From: DASSQJ01 sp963730165
Lineage (GTDB): Bacteria; Actinomycetota; Actinomycetes; Actinomycetales; Dermatophilaceae
DNA length: 64,000 nucleotides
Assembly (NCBI GenBank): GCA_963730165.1
Contig: CAVSQS010000002.1
Span: 682,001-746,000 of the forward strand
Reading direction: 5' to 3'
Shown piece by piece: positions 32,257-40,860 of this stretch (the stretch's first letter is position 1; each line of letters begins with the position of its first letter). The translations under genes and the position numbers were made by a program. A model generated the notes under the pieces. That model saw nothing but the letters and a program-made list of their open reading frames with translations, was not told the DNA's origin and did not search any database.

Positions 32257-33607
32257 CTGCCGTGTGATTTGAAGGGACCTTCTGAACAGTGATGTGAAGG
32301 GAGTCTCTGAACACTCGGGGGTGCTTGGTCGAGCGGTCGATTGTTGGCTGCATGAGCGAGCGGAGTGTGTCGATGGAGGCACGGCTGGCGTTGGCGGCCC
32401 ACGCGGTGCTGGAGGGCTCGGGCCTGTCGGTGACGGCGGTGTGCCGCCAGTTCGGGGTGAGCCGGGGCTCGTACTACACGTACAAGGCGAGGCTGGAGGC
32501 GGAGGGGCTGCAGGGGCTGCTGCCGCGCTCGAGCCGCCCGGGATCTTCTCCGAACCGGACCGGGGCGGGGATGGTCGAGACGTTGTGCCTGAAGCATGAC
32601 GAGTTGCTCGCGGCGGGCTGGGACGCCGGCGCGCGGTCGGTGCATGACTGGCTGGTCCGCGCCGGCGTGGAGCAGGTGCCGTCGGCGCGCACGATCCACA
32701 AGATCCTGCTCGCGCACGGGCGGGCGACGCCGACCCCGGCCAAGCGGCCCCGTCGCTCGTACCGGCGGTTCGAGGCGATGGCACCGAACGGGATGTGGCA
32801 GCTGGACGGGCACGAGACACCGTTGGCCGACGGGACCAAGGCGGTGGTGCTGCGGTTCCTGGACGACCACTCCCGGATGGTGGTCGCCTCGCGGGCCGCG
32901 CCCGGGGAGAACGGGCAGGACACCTGGCAGTGCATGGTCACGGCGATGAACCGGTACGGCAAGCCCGCGGTGGTGCTGTGCGACAACGGCACCGCGTTCA
33001 CCGCGCGGTTCCAGCGTGGCGGCGGGTACTCCGAGTTCGAGGTCCGCCTGGCCCTGATCGGGGTCTCGATGAGCAACTCCAGCCCGGGCCACCCCCAGAC
33101 CTGCGGGAAGAAGGAACGCGAGTGGCAGACCCTGGAGAGGTGGCTCGCCGCCCGTGCCCGGCCCGAGACCCTCGATGACCTCCAGGTTCTGCTCGACACC
33201 TACGACGCCCTGTACAACACCCAACGTCCCCACCAGGCCCTGGGCGGCGCGACCCCGCAAGAACGCTACGACGCCTCCGACAAGGCCGTCCCCGACCCCA
33301 CCACCGTCCGCAGCCGGATCACCCTGCACCACCGCAAGCTCTCCGACACCGGCGGAGTCGACCTTCCCGGCGTACGGGTCAGCTTCGGCCGCCGCTGGGC
33401 AGGGGTCACAATCAGCTACCTGATCGACCTCCGCCACGCCGTGTTCTTCCTCGACGGCGAACCCCTCGGACACGTCGACCTCGACCGAGCCCGCTACATC
33501 GGGCTACCGAGGATCCCGCTGACCTACCATCGGATCACGGTGGAGCGCACCCACGACTGTTCAGAACCTCCCTTCACCGACTGTTCAGAACGTCCCTTCA
33601 CATGACA
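32257..33607 (+). mobile_element. IS481-family insertion sequence, complete
   Basis: A 1,351-bp element flanked by a perfect 9-bp direct repeat GCGCCGCTT (32248-32256 and 33608-33616), taken as the target duplication. Both ends carry two tandem copies of a terminal motif: GAAGGGACCTTCTGAACAGT then GTGAAGGGAGTCTCTGAACA on the left, and the inverse (TGTTCAGAAC ... CCCTTCAC, twice) on the right. Doubled terminal repeats are probably transposase binding sites. Confidence 0.85.
32352..33605 (+). CDS. IS481-family transposase
   Basis: A 417-residue transposase with an N-terminal helix-turn-helix (GLSVTAVCRQFGVSRGSYYTY) and an rve-type integrase core. The DDE residues are in MWQLDGHET, VVLCDNGTAF and GKKEREWQTLERW. 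The C-terminal tail contains a small beta domain (LPGVRVSFGRRWAG). The frame is intact and the TGA stop lies inside the right inverted repeat. An upstream TTG at 32325 is a possible alternative start. Both ends of the element are present, so it may still be mobile. Confidence 0.92.
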   Translation: MSERSVSMEARLALAAHAVLEGSGLSVTAVCRQFGVSRGSYYTYKARLEAEGLQGLLPRSSRPGSSPNRTGAGMVETLCLKHDELLAAGWDAGARSVHDWLVRAGVEQVPSARTIHKILLAHGRATPTPAKRPRRSYRRFEAMAPNGMWQLDGHETPLADGTKAVVLRFLDDHSRMVVASRAAPGENGQDTWQCMVTAMNRYGKPAVVLCDNGTAFTARFQRGGGYSEFEVRLALIGVSMSNSSPGHPQTCGKKEREWQTLERWLAARARPETLDDLQVLLDTYDALYNTQRPHQALGGATPQERYDASDKAVPDPTTVRSRITLHHRKLSDTGGVDLPGVRVSFGRRWAGVTISYLIDLRHAVFFLDGEPLGHVDLDRARYIGLPRIPLTYHRITVERTHDCSEPPFTDCSERPFT

Positions 33608-33617
33608 GCGCCGCTTT

Positions 33618-33832
33618 AGGGGTCAGCGCGGGTCGAAACGCCGACGGCCGGCGAGGGCCTCGCGCAGGACGTGGTCCTGGTCGAGGAGGGCCCGGTGGAC
33701 TCCCGGCGAGATGCCGTCGCGCGACACGAGCGCCACCGACGCGGCCAGCGTCTCCTCCTCGACGACCCACTTGGGGTGCAGGAGCGTCGCCACGCGCGAG
33801 AGGGCGTCCTCGCCCATCCGCCGGTCCATGAC
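33618..33832 (-). repeat. 215-bp direct repeat, left copy (3' end of pepN)
   Basis: Identical to 35517-35731. It contains the last 70 or so codons of pepN, including the stop (MDRRMGEDALSRVATLL ... RRRFDPR), without the rest of the gene. The two copies exactly flank an IS1634-type element. Unusually long target duplications are known for this IS group, so this is read as a target-site duplication. Confidence 0.9.
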
Positions 33833-35516
33833 CCGAGTCGTGCCAATTTAGTGTGTCCCGGGCTCGTGGCTGGTGGCCGTGAGGATGTCCCTGGCGGTGT
33901 CGGTGAGTGGGTCGGCTGCGGTGTGGGGGTGCCCGCCGATGGTGAGGGTGATCTGCTGGATCGGGCGGAGCGCGCGCACGACCTTCTTGATGCTCATGCG
34001 GGTCTGGTCCTGCAGGTGCCGGGAGATCGCTAGCGCCGCGAACACGATGGTCAGGTGGGCCTCGATCGCGTCCCTGGTGTGGTGGAAGATCGGTCGGGCG
34101 CGTAGGTCGGTCTTGGACATCCGGAACGACGCCTCGACCTGCCACAGGTCGTGGTAGGAGCCGATGACCTCACCGGCCGGCATGACCTCGGCGGGGATGT
34201 TCGTGACGTACCCCTTCAGGCCCTCGAGCCGGCGGGCCCGGTCCAGCGAGGCATGATCCAGGGTCACTGCCCCATTGGTGGTCTTGACGAACCTGGGTGT
34301 GCGGGGAGCCTTCTCCCCGGCGACGACGGCCTTGGCGCGGTTCTCCTGCAAGGTCAGGGTCCGGGAGTCCCTTGCGGCGCGCTTGGCGGAGTACGCCCAT
34401 ACCGCCCGCCAAGACCCCTCATGCCCGCCGGGCTCCCACACCGGTTCGGCCCGCAGCGCGGGGTCGTTGTCGGTGTTGCGCCCCCGTCTCGGGGTGAGGG
34501 TGTCGATGACCTGCCCGTCGGTGAATGCGTCCCCGTGCCATCTGAAGTGCGAGGCTAGGTCGTTCGGGGCCTTGGTCACCCGGGAGCCGACGATGAACCG
34601 CAGCCCGGCCTGGTCGAGCTCGCGCAGGTTGTTCGCGGACAGCATCCCGGCGTCGGCGACCACCACCATCCCTTCGATGCTGTGGCGGTCCTGGAAGGCC
34701 TCGACCACCGGCAGGATTGTCGCGGTCTCGGCCTTGTTGCCCTCGAAGCAGCCGACCTGCAGCGGGAAGCCAGCGCGGTCCACCAGGAGCCCGACCACGA
34801 TTTGTGGGTCGACCCGGCGTTCCTTGGAGTAGCCGACCTTGCGCAGGTCGTCCTCGTACTCGGCCTCGAAGTACAGCGTCGTCACGTCATACAACACCAG
34901 CGACAGGTCCCCAGCGGTCGAGGCGTGCTCGTAGCAGGCAGCTGCGAGGGTGTCGCGGTACCCGCGGTCCTGGCAGCGCTTCAGCGACCGGAACATCGTG
35001 CGCAGCGACGCGTGCTCGACACCGACCTCCTCCAGCACCCGCAGCGAGTCCGCCTTCGAAGTCGGCTCGATGATCCGGGCCAGCACCATCTGCTCGAACG
35101 CGTCATCACCCACAGCGTGAAACCCCAGGTCGCGGTAACCGGCGGTGAGCACCTGCCACAACAGCGCGCACCGCTTGCCGGTGATCACCCCACGGCCACC
35201 CGTGCCGGCGGGCAGGGACAGCTCCAGCTCGCCCTGCCCTGGATGCATCCGGGCCCGCGCGACCTCCAGCAGGGCGGCCAGCTCAGCGGGCGTGCGAGCC
35301 GAGCCGATGTGCTCAATTACGCTGTCGCGGTCCCCAACCCGCTCAGCGATCTGTACCGCCGTGGCCCCCGAAGCGGTCGGAACCTTCCGCACGAACACCA
35401 CGAGCAACGACCCTACCGGCCCCGTTAGTGTGTCGATCCCGAGGTACTCAACCCGCTGACCAGCACAAACACCCGGCACGATCCAAAATCACGCCAAGGT
35501 GGCACGAGTCAGGCCG
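33833..35516 (-). mobile_element. IS1634/IS1549-type insertion sequence
   Basis: A 1,684-bp element between the two 215-bp repeats. Imperfect terminal inverted repeats are visible: GAGTCGTGCCAATTTAGTG near the left end against GACTCGTGCCACCTTGGCG read from the right end, 14 of 19 matching. It carries one full transposase gene on the minus strand. Exact ends are uncertain by a few bases. Confidence 0.85.
33848..35479 (-). CDS. IS1634-family (IS4 superfamily) transposase
   Basis: A 543-residue protein with DDE transposase features: SLVLYDVTTLYFEAEYEDDL (first Asp), GMVVVADAGMLSANNLREL (second Asp) and YHDLWQVEASFRMSKTDLRARP (YREK-like region with the Glu), followed by IFHHTRDAIEAHLTIVFAALAI, the hallmark C-terminus of IS4-like enzymes. 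The frame is intact. The start is taken at 35479; a GTG about 30 codons downstream is possible. Confidence 0.9.
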   Translation of the reverse strand: MPGVCAGQRVEYLGIDTLTGPVGSLLVVFVRKVPTASGATAVQIAERVGDRDSVIEHIGSARTPAELAALLEVARARMHPGQGELELSLPAGTGGRGVITGKRCALLWQVLTAGYRDLGFHAVGDDAFEQMVLARIIEPTSKADSLRVLEEVGVEHASLRTMFRSLKRCQDRGYRDTLAAACYEHASTAGDLSLVLYDVTTLYFEAEYEDDLRKVGYSKERRVDPQIVVGLLVDRAGFPLQVGCFEGNKAETATILPVVEAFQDRHSIEGMVVVADAGMLSANNLRELDQAGLRFIVGSRVTKAPNDLASHFRWHGDAFTDGQVIDTLTPRRGRNTDNDPALRAEPVWEPGGHEGSWRAVWAYSAKRAARDSRTLTLQENRAKAVVAGEKAPRTPRFVKTTNGAVTLDHASLDRARRLEGLKGYVTNIPAEVMPAGEVIGSYHDLWQVEASFRMSKTDLRARPIFHHTRDAIEAHLTIVFAALAISRHLQDQTRMSIKKVVRALRPIQQITLTIGGHPHTAADPLTDTARDILTATSHEPGTH

Positions 35517-35731
35517 AGGGGTCAGCGCGGGTCGAAACGCCGACGGCCGGCGAGGGCCTCGCGCAGGACGTGGTCCTGGTCGAGGAGGGCCCGGTGGACT
35601 CCCGGCGAGATGCCGTCGCGCGACACGAGCGCCACCGACGCGGCCAGCGTCTCCTCCTCGACGACCCACTTGGGGTGCAGGAGCGTCGCCACGCGCGAGA
35701 GGGCGTCCTCGCCCATCCGCCGGTCCATGAC
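35517..35731 (-). repeat. 215-bp direct repeat, right copy (inside pepN)
   Basis: Identical to 33618-33832. This copy is continuous with the rest of pepN, so the gene keeps its own stop codon despite the insertion. Confidence 0.9.
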
Positions 35732-38008
35732 GGCGAGGAGGTCGCCGACCTGTGCGACCCAAGGTCGCACGAGCGCCGGGTCGGGCGCGGACCAGAAGCC
35801 GCGGGCCAGCTCGAGGGCGCCGTAGTTCGAGAGGTCCTCGTCGTCGCGCAGCCGCGACCAGGCCCACTCCTTGGCCGCGGTCGTGGGCCGCGACGCGCGC
35901 ACCCCGAGCGCCGCGAGCCGGCCGGCGAGCGAGCGGTCCGCCGCCTCGGCGGCCTCCAGCTCGGCCTCGGGCAGGGCATCGAGCACGGCGAGCCGGCGCC
36001 GGACCACCCAGCCGAAGTCGTCGTCCCCGGCGAGCGCTGCCGGCAGGTCGAGGCCGGCGGCCCACCGGTGCAGCCGGTCGGGGTCGGACCCGCTCGCGGC
36101 CCACACGCGCGCGGCGGCGACCCGGGTCCACGACTCGTCGCCCCCAGCCGGCACGTCGCGGTCGGCGAGCCGGTCCGCTGCGGCGGCGACGCGGGCGAGC
36201 GCGTCCGCGCGCTCGGCCGGCGGCAGGTGCAGGCGGACCACGTCGGAGGTCATCCGCAGGGCGACCCGCTCCAGCAGCGAGGCGTCGGTCTCCTCCGGCC
36301 AGGCCCGGTCGAAGACCTCGAGCACGTGCCGGGGGTCGACCTCGGCCCGCGCGACGGAGCCCAGCAGCGAGGTCCAGACCACCGAGCGCGCCAGGGGCGA
36401 GGGTACGGAGGCCAGTGACTCCGGCAGCGCGGCCAGCGTGCGGTCGTCGAGGACGATCTCGGCCCAGGTGAGGTCGCCGGCGTTCGGCACCAGCACGGCC
36501 CCCGCATCGAGGGCCGCGACGGCCGGGAGGGTCGCGCCGGCGGCACCGAGCACCACGTCCTCGTGGAGCACCTGCTCGCCGCCCTCGAAGGCGGCGACGT
36601 CCAGGGTGTGCGACCGGTCGGCCGGGTGGGCAGCGGGGGCGGTACGTGTCAGCACCCCGTCGCGCCCCACCCGCAGCCGGTCCGCGCCCGCGGTGCGCAG
36701 CCATCCGTCCGCCCACTCCTCGAGGTCGAGTCCCGACGCCTCGGACATCGCGGCCAGGAACTCCTCGAGGTCCCCGTTGCCGAACGCGTTCGCGCGCAGG
36801 TGCTCGGTCACCCCGGCGAGGAAGGCGTCGTCGCCGATGTGGGCGATGAGCTGGCGCAGCACCGAGGCGCCCTTGGCGTACGAGATGCCGTCGAAGTTCT
36901 GCAGCGCCGAGATGGCGTCCGGCGCGGGCGCCCCCGCCACCGGGTGGGTGCTCGGCGAGCGCTCCGCCGCGTACCCCCACAGCTTGCGCGCGATGCCGAA
37001 GTCGACCCACACCTCGTCGGCGCCGAGCGCGCTGACGACCACCCGGTGGGCCATGTACTCCGCGAAGGACTCGTTGAGCCAGAGGTCGTCCCACCAGTGC
37101 ATCGTCACGAGGTCGCCGAACCACATGTGCGCCATCTCGTGTGCGATCGTGCTGTCCACCTGGAGCACCTGGTCGGGTGTCGCCGCCCCGCGGAAGACGT
37201 AGGTGTCGCGGAAGGTCACACAGCCGGGGTTCTCCATGGCCCCCGCGTTGAACTCGGGGACGAACACCTGGTGGTACTCACCGAAGGGGTACCGGATGGC
37301 GAAGAGCCGGTGGTACTCGTCGAGGCAGGCCCTGGTCGTCTGGAGCAGGTGCGGCGCCTGCGCGCGCAGGTGCGGCTCCAGAGAGGCCCGCGCGTGCACG
37401 CCGAGCGGGATGCCGTCGTGCTCGTCGCGGACGGACACGTACGGCCCGGCGCAGACGGTGACGAAGTACGTCGCCAGGGGTGGGGTGGTGGCGAGCTCCC
37501 ACCGGCCCGGGGCGATCTGCTCGGCAGCCCCGTTGCCGATCACCGTCCAGGCCTCCGGAGCGGTGACCCGCACGGTGTACGGGGCCTTGAGGTCGGGCTG
37601 GTCGACGCAGGGGAAGACGCGCGGGGCGGCGTCGAGGAACAGGTGCCCGTAGACGTAGTCCTCACCGTCGGCCGGGTCGGTGCTGCGGTGCAGGCCCTGC
37701 CCGTCGTGACCGTAGGCCATCGTCGCCTCGACCTCGAGCACGTTGTCGGCGGCCAGCCCCGTCACGGGGAGGCGGCCGTCGACGAGCGTGGCCGGGTCGA
37801 GCCGCTCGCCGTTGAGACGGGCGGTGTGCAGGGTGCGCGGCCGCAGGTCGACGAACGAGGACGCCCCGGGGGCGCTGCACGTGAAGCGGATGGTGGTGCG
37901 GCTGCCGAACTCCTGCGGCCCCCGGTCGAGGTCGAGGTCGACCTCCATGGCGTCGACGGTGAGCAGGGCGGCGCGGGTGCGCGCCTCGTCGCGGGTCAGT
38001 GACGGCAT
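35522..38008 (-). CDS. pepN: Aminopeptidase N (M1 family)
   Basis: An 828-residue zinc aminopeptidase of the actinobacterial PepN type, which removes N-terminal residues from peptides. The substrate motif GAMEN is in VPEFNAGAMENPGCV. The zinc site is HEMAHMWFGDLVTMHWWDDLWLNESF, where the two His and the second Glu bind zinc and the first Glu is catalytic. The C-terminal ERAP1-like helical domain is complete. No signal peptide is seen, so it is cytosolic. An IS1634-type element is inserted at its 3' end but the long target duplication preserved the gene. It diverges from the ROK regulator. Confidence 0.95.
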   Translation of the reverse strand: MPSLTRDEARTRAALLTVDAMEVDLDLDRGPQEFGSRTTIRFTCSAPGASSFVDLRPRTLHTARLNGERLDPATLVDGRLPVTGLAADNVLEVEATMAYGHDGQGLHRSTDPADGEDYVYGHLFLDAAPRVFPCVDQPDLKAPYTVRVTAPEAWTVIGNGAAEQIAPGRWELATTPPLATYFVTVCAGPYVSVRDEHDGIPLGVHARASLEPHLRAQAPHLLQTTRACLDEYHRLFAIRYPFGEYHQVFVPEFNAGAMENPGCVTFRDTYVFRGAATPDQVLQVDSTIAHEMAHMWFGDLVTMHWWDDLWLNESFAEYMAHRVVVSALGADEVWVDFGIARKLWGYAAERSPSTHPVAGAPAPDAISALQNFDGISYAKGASVLRQLIAHIGDDAFLAGVTEHLRANAFGNGDLEEFLAAMSEASGLDLEEWADGWLRTAGADRLRVGRDGVLTRTAPAAHPADRSHTLDVAAFEGGEQVLHEDVVLGAAGATLPAVAALDAGAVLVPNAGDLTWAEIVLDDRTLAALPESLASVPSPLARSVVWTSLLGSVARAEVDPRHVLEVFDRAWPEETDASLLERVALRMTSDVVRLHLPPAERADALARVAAAADRLADRDVPAGGDESWTRVAAARVWAASGSDPDRLHRWAAGLDLPAALAGDDDFGWVVRRRLAVLDALPEAELEAAEAADRSLAGRLAALGVRASRPTTAAKEWAWSRLRDDEDLSNYGALELARGFWSAPDPALVRPWVAQVGDLLAVMDRRMGEDALSRVATLLHPKWVVEEETLAASVALVSRDGISPGVHRALLDQDHVLREALAGRRRFDPR

Positions 38009-38141
38009 CCGGACATTCCACCATCCCCGGCCGGCGTAGGTGGCTCCGGCTCGCGTGCGGCCGCCCCCGCGACCACGTGGCGCGGGCGCCGGACGGAAGG
38101 CCGGAGGTCACGATCTCGTCACGGGAGTTGCGCATCGGTTA

Positions 38142-38160
38142 GTTAGTAAAGTTTACTAAC
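38142..38160 (+). promoter_or_regulatory. Operator of the ROK regulator operon
   Basis: GTTAGTAAAGTTTACTAAC is a 19-bp near-perfect palindrome, very AT-rich against its surroundings. It ends 4 bp before the ATG of the ROK gene, so it overlaps the start region and probably blocks initiation. Autoregulation and control of the amino-sugar operon are inferred. Confidence 0.75.
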
Positions 38161-38164
38161 CAAC

Positions 38165-39313
38165 ATGCTCAGCTCGACGCCGCGCCGTGTCCGCCCCTCC
38201 GCGGCGGTCCTGCCCGCTGACGGCCGACGGCAGAACCTCTCCCTCGTCCTGCAGACGCTGCGCCGTCTCGGTCCCACCAGCCGCGCCCAGCTCGCCCGCG
38301 AGGTCGGGGTCACCAAGGTGACGATGTCCGGGCTGGTCGCCGAGCTCGTGGCGGAGGGCCGGGTGCGCGACATCGGCCCCGCCGAGCAGGCCGGGCCCGG
38401 CAAGCCGGCCACCCTCGTCGACCTCGACCGCGACGGCCTGCTCACCGTCGCCGTCGACCTGTCGGTGCCGGCTCGGCTGCGGGCCGCCGTCGTCGACATC
38501 GGCGGCGAGATCCTCCTCCTCGAGGAGCGCGCCGCCGCCGTCGACCCCGACTCGGGCCGCGGCGTCGACCCCGGAGACGTCGTCGACCTCGTCCGCTCGG
38601 TCGTCGAGGCGGCGGCCCACCCCGTGATCGGCATCGGCATCGGCACCCCGGGCGTCGTCGACCGCGAGGGCCGCGTGCTGACCGCCCCCAACCTCGGCTG
38701 GTCGGACGTCGCCCTGCGTGACCTCGTCCACGAGGCGACTGGTCTCCCCGTCGTCGTCACCAACGACTCCGACGCCGCGACGCAGGCCGAGCTGAGCGCC
38801 TCCCCCGGCAGCGAGGACATGGTCCTCGTCCAGGTCGGACGTGGCGTCGGCTGCGGCATCGTCAGCGGCGGCCGCCGCGTCGTCGGCGCCCACCACGCCG
38901 CGGGGGAGATCGGGCACGTCACCGTCGGCACCGACGTCGGCGAGCCGTGCTCATGCGGCCGGCGCGGCTGCCTCGAGACCTGGCTCTCGCTGCCGCGCCT
39001 GCGTGCCGCCCTCGACGCTCGTGCGGCGGCGGCGGACCCCGCGGACGCCGCCGACGCCGTCGAGGTCGGTGGGCAGCGCCTGGCCGTGGCCCTCGCCCCC
39101 GTCGTGGCCGCCCTCGACCTCTCCGAGGTCGTCCTCGCCGGCCCCGCCGAGCTCCTGGCACCGGTGGCCGCCGTCGTCGAGAGCACCCTTGCCGAGCGGC
39201 TGCTCCCGGGCCCCGGCTCACCCCCCATCGTCCGCCTCGCCATGTCACCGGAGGACAACGTCCTCCACGGCGCGGCGGCCCTGGTCCTCTGGGACCGCCT
39301 CGGGGTCGTCTGA
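38165..39313 (+). CDS. ROK-family transcriptional regulator
   Basis: A 382-residue protein. It has an N-terminal winged helix (LSLVLQTLRRLGPTSRAQLAREVGVTKVTMSGLVAELV) followed by a ROK sugar-sensing domain with IGIGTPGVVD, GRGVGCGIVSGG, GEIGHVTV and the zinc motif CSCGRRGCLE. Such NagC/Mlc-like repressors respond to N-acetylglucosamine or its phosphate. It heads an operon of ABC transporter and amino-sugar genes, with a palindromic operator directly before its start codon. A ribosome site is not obvious; the message may be leaderless. Confidence 0.92.
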   Translation: MLSSTPRRVRPSAAVLPADGRRQNLSLVLQTLRRLGPTSRAQLAREVGVTKVTMSGLVAELVAEGRVRDIGPAEQAGPGKPATLVDLDRDGLLTVAVDLSVPARLRAAVVDIGGEILLLEERAAAVDPDSGRGVDPGDVVDLVRSVVEAAAHPVIGIGIGTPGVVDREGRVLTAPNLGWSDVALRDLVHEATGLPVVVTNDSDAATQAELSASPGSEDMVLVQVGRGVGCGIVSGGRRVVGAHHAAGEIGHVTVGTDVGEPCSCGRRGCLETWLSLPRLRAALDARAAAADPADAADAVEVGGQRLAVALAPVVAALDLSEVVLAGPAELLAPVAAVVESTLAERLLPGPGSPPIVRLAMSPEDNVLHGAAALVLWDRLGVV

Positions 39314-39383
39314 CCCTCCCCCCGCTCCGTCCGGAGCATCCGAGGGCCGCCCGGCCCGACACCCACCGAAAGGAACGACCGAG

Positions 39384-40736
39384 ATGATGCGGCGCCTTCC
39401 CATCGTCGCGCTGACGACCGCGGCTCTCGCGCTCAGCGCCTGCTCGAGCGGCAACTCCGCCGCCGAGCCGGCAGCGACGGACACCGGCTCCAACGCCGAC
39501 AAGACGATCACCCTGTGGCTCGCGGGTGGTGACACCCCCGACGAGCTGAGGACCTACCTCAAGGACACCTTCACCGCGAAGACCGGTGCCACGCTCGCCA
39601 TCGAGGAGCAGTCCTGGGGCGATCTCGTCACCAAGCTGACGACCGCCCTCCCGGACGCCGCCAACACCCCCGACGTCGTCGAGCTCGGCAACACGCAGAG
39701 CCCGACCTTCACCAACGTCGGTGCCTTCCTCGACGTCTCCGACATGTACGACGAGCTCGGCGGCGACAAGCTGCTCAACTCCTTCGTCGAGGCCGGCTCG
39801 GTCGACGGCAAGGAGTACGCGCTGCCCTACTACTTCGGCTCCCGCTACATGTTCGTCCGCAAGGACCTGTGGAAGGAGGCCGGCGTCGAGCAGCCGACCA
39901 CCCTCGACGAGTTCAACGCCGCGGTGGCCACCATCGCGCAGAAGAACCCGCGCAAGATCAAGGACTTCTCCGGCTTCTTCATCGGCGGCCAGGACTGGCG
40001 CAACGGCATCTCCTGGATCTTCGCCAACGGCGGTGACCTGGCGAAGAAGGAGAACGGGCAGTGGGTCTCGACCCTCGCCGACCCGAACAGCATCAAGGGT
40101 CTCGAGCAGCTCCAGCAGATCTACCGCGAGGCCAGCAAGGCTCCGTCGGACGCCAAGGACCAGTCGCCCTGGCTCTACATCAACGACACCGACACGATCA
40201 CCGACGAGAACGGTGACGCCACGGGCAAGACGTCCCTCGCCGCCGCGACGATCATGGCCCCGGGCTGGGCGCACTGGTCGATCGGTGACCTGAAGAAGAA
40301 GGACGGCAAGCCGGTTCGCGAGTGGAACGACAAGACCTTCGGCGTCTTCGCGCTCCCGGGCAACGACGGCCAGCCGGCCCCCGTCTTCGCGGGTGGCTCG
40401 AACATCGGCATCTCGGCCAAGAGCCAGAACCCCGAGCTGGCCAAGGAGCTGATGGGGATCATCTTCTCCCCCGAGTACCAGAAGATGCTCGGCGGTGCCG
40501 GCCTCGGCCCGGCGAACTCCGACTACGTCTCCTCCCTCGGTGACGACGAGTTCGCCCAGGCGCTCATCGCCTCGGCCTCCAACTCCAAGCTGACCCCGGC
40601 CGCACCCGGCTGGGCCGGTGTTGAGTCGGCCCAGGTGCTCGAGGAGTTCTTCGGCAAGATCCGTGACGCCGACGACCTCACCGCCCTGGCGGAGGAGTAC
40701 GACGCCAAGATCACGCCGATGCTCAACCTCAAGTAG
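39384..40736 (+). CDS. ABC transporter sugar-binding lipoprotein
   Basis: A 450-residue extracellular solute-binding protein (family 1). The signal peptide is MMRRLPIVALTTAALALSAC, with Cys20 as the lipidation site, followed by a Ser/Ala/Thr linker. The binding lobe regions TITLWLAGGDTPDEL, DVVELGNTQSPTFTNVGAFLDVS and YALPYYFGSRYMFVRKDLWKEAG are typical of oligosaccharide binders. AAAGGAA precedes the ATG, with a second ATG directly after. It is the first structural gene after the ROK repressor. Genes downstream point to N-acetylglucosamine-containing sugars as the ligand. Confidence 0.93.
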   Translation: MMRRLPIVALTTAALALSACSSGNSAAEPAATDTGSNADKTITLWLAGGDTPDELRTYLKDTFTAKTGATLAIEEQSWGDLVTKLTTALPDAANTPDVVELGNTQSPTFTNVGAFLDVSDMYDELGGDKLLNSFVEAGSVDGKEYALPYYFGSRYMFVRKDLWKEAGVEQPTTLDEFNAAVATIAQKNPRKIKDFSGFFIGGQDWRNGISWIFANGGDLAKKENGQWVSTLADPNSIKGLEQLQQIYREASKAPSDAKDQSPWLYINDTDTITDENGDATGKTSLAAATIMAPGWAHWSIGDLKKKDGKPVREWNDKTFGVFALPGNDGQPAPVFAGGSNIGISAKSQNPELAKELMGIIFSPEYQKMLGGAGLGPANSDYVSSLGDDEFAQALIASASNSKLTPAAPGWAGVESAQVLEEFFGKIRDADDLTALAEEYDAKITPMLNLK

Positions 40737-40860
40737 GTCGGCGACCCACGACCCTCCCGGCACCGACACCCCGCCCCGGTGCCGGGAGGGCACCCATCCG
40801 CCCAGCGCACGGCCCGCTGCCGCTGCGCCGCTCCACCCCTCCCCATCTAGGACCTCTGCC

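Noticed and set aside
33618..33832. A small independent gene of about 68 codons on the minus strand
   Set aside because: It is identical to the 3' end of pepN within the 215-bp direct repeat and has no ribosome site of its own; it is a duplication remnant.
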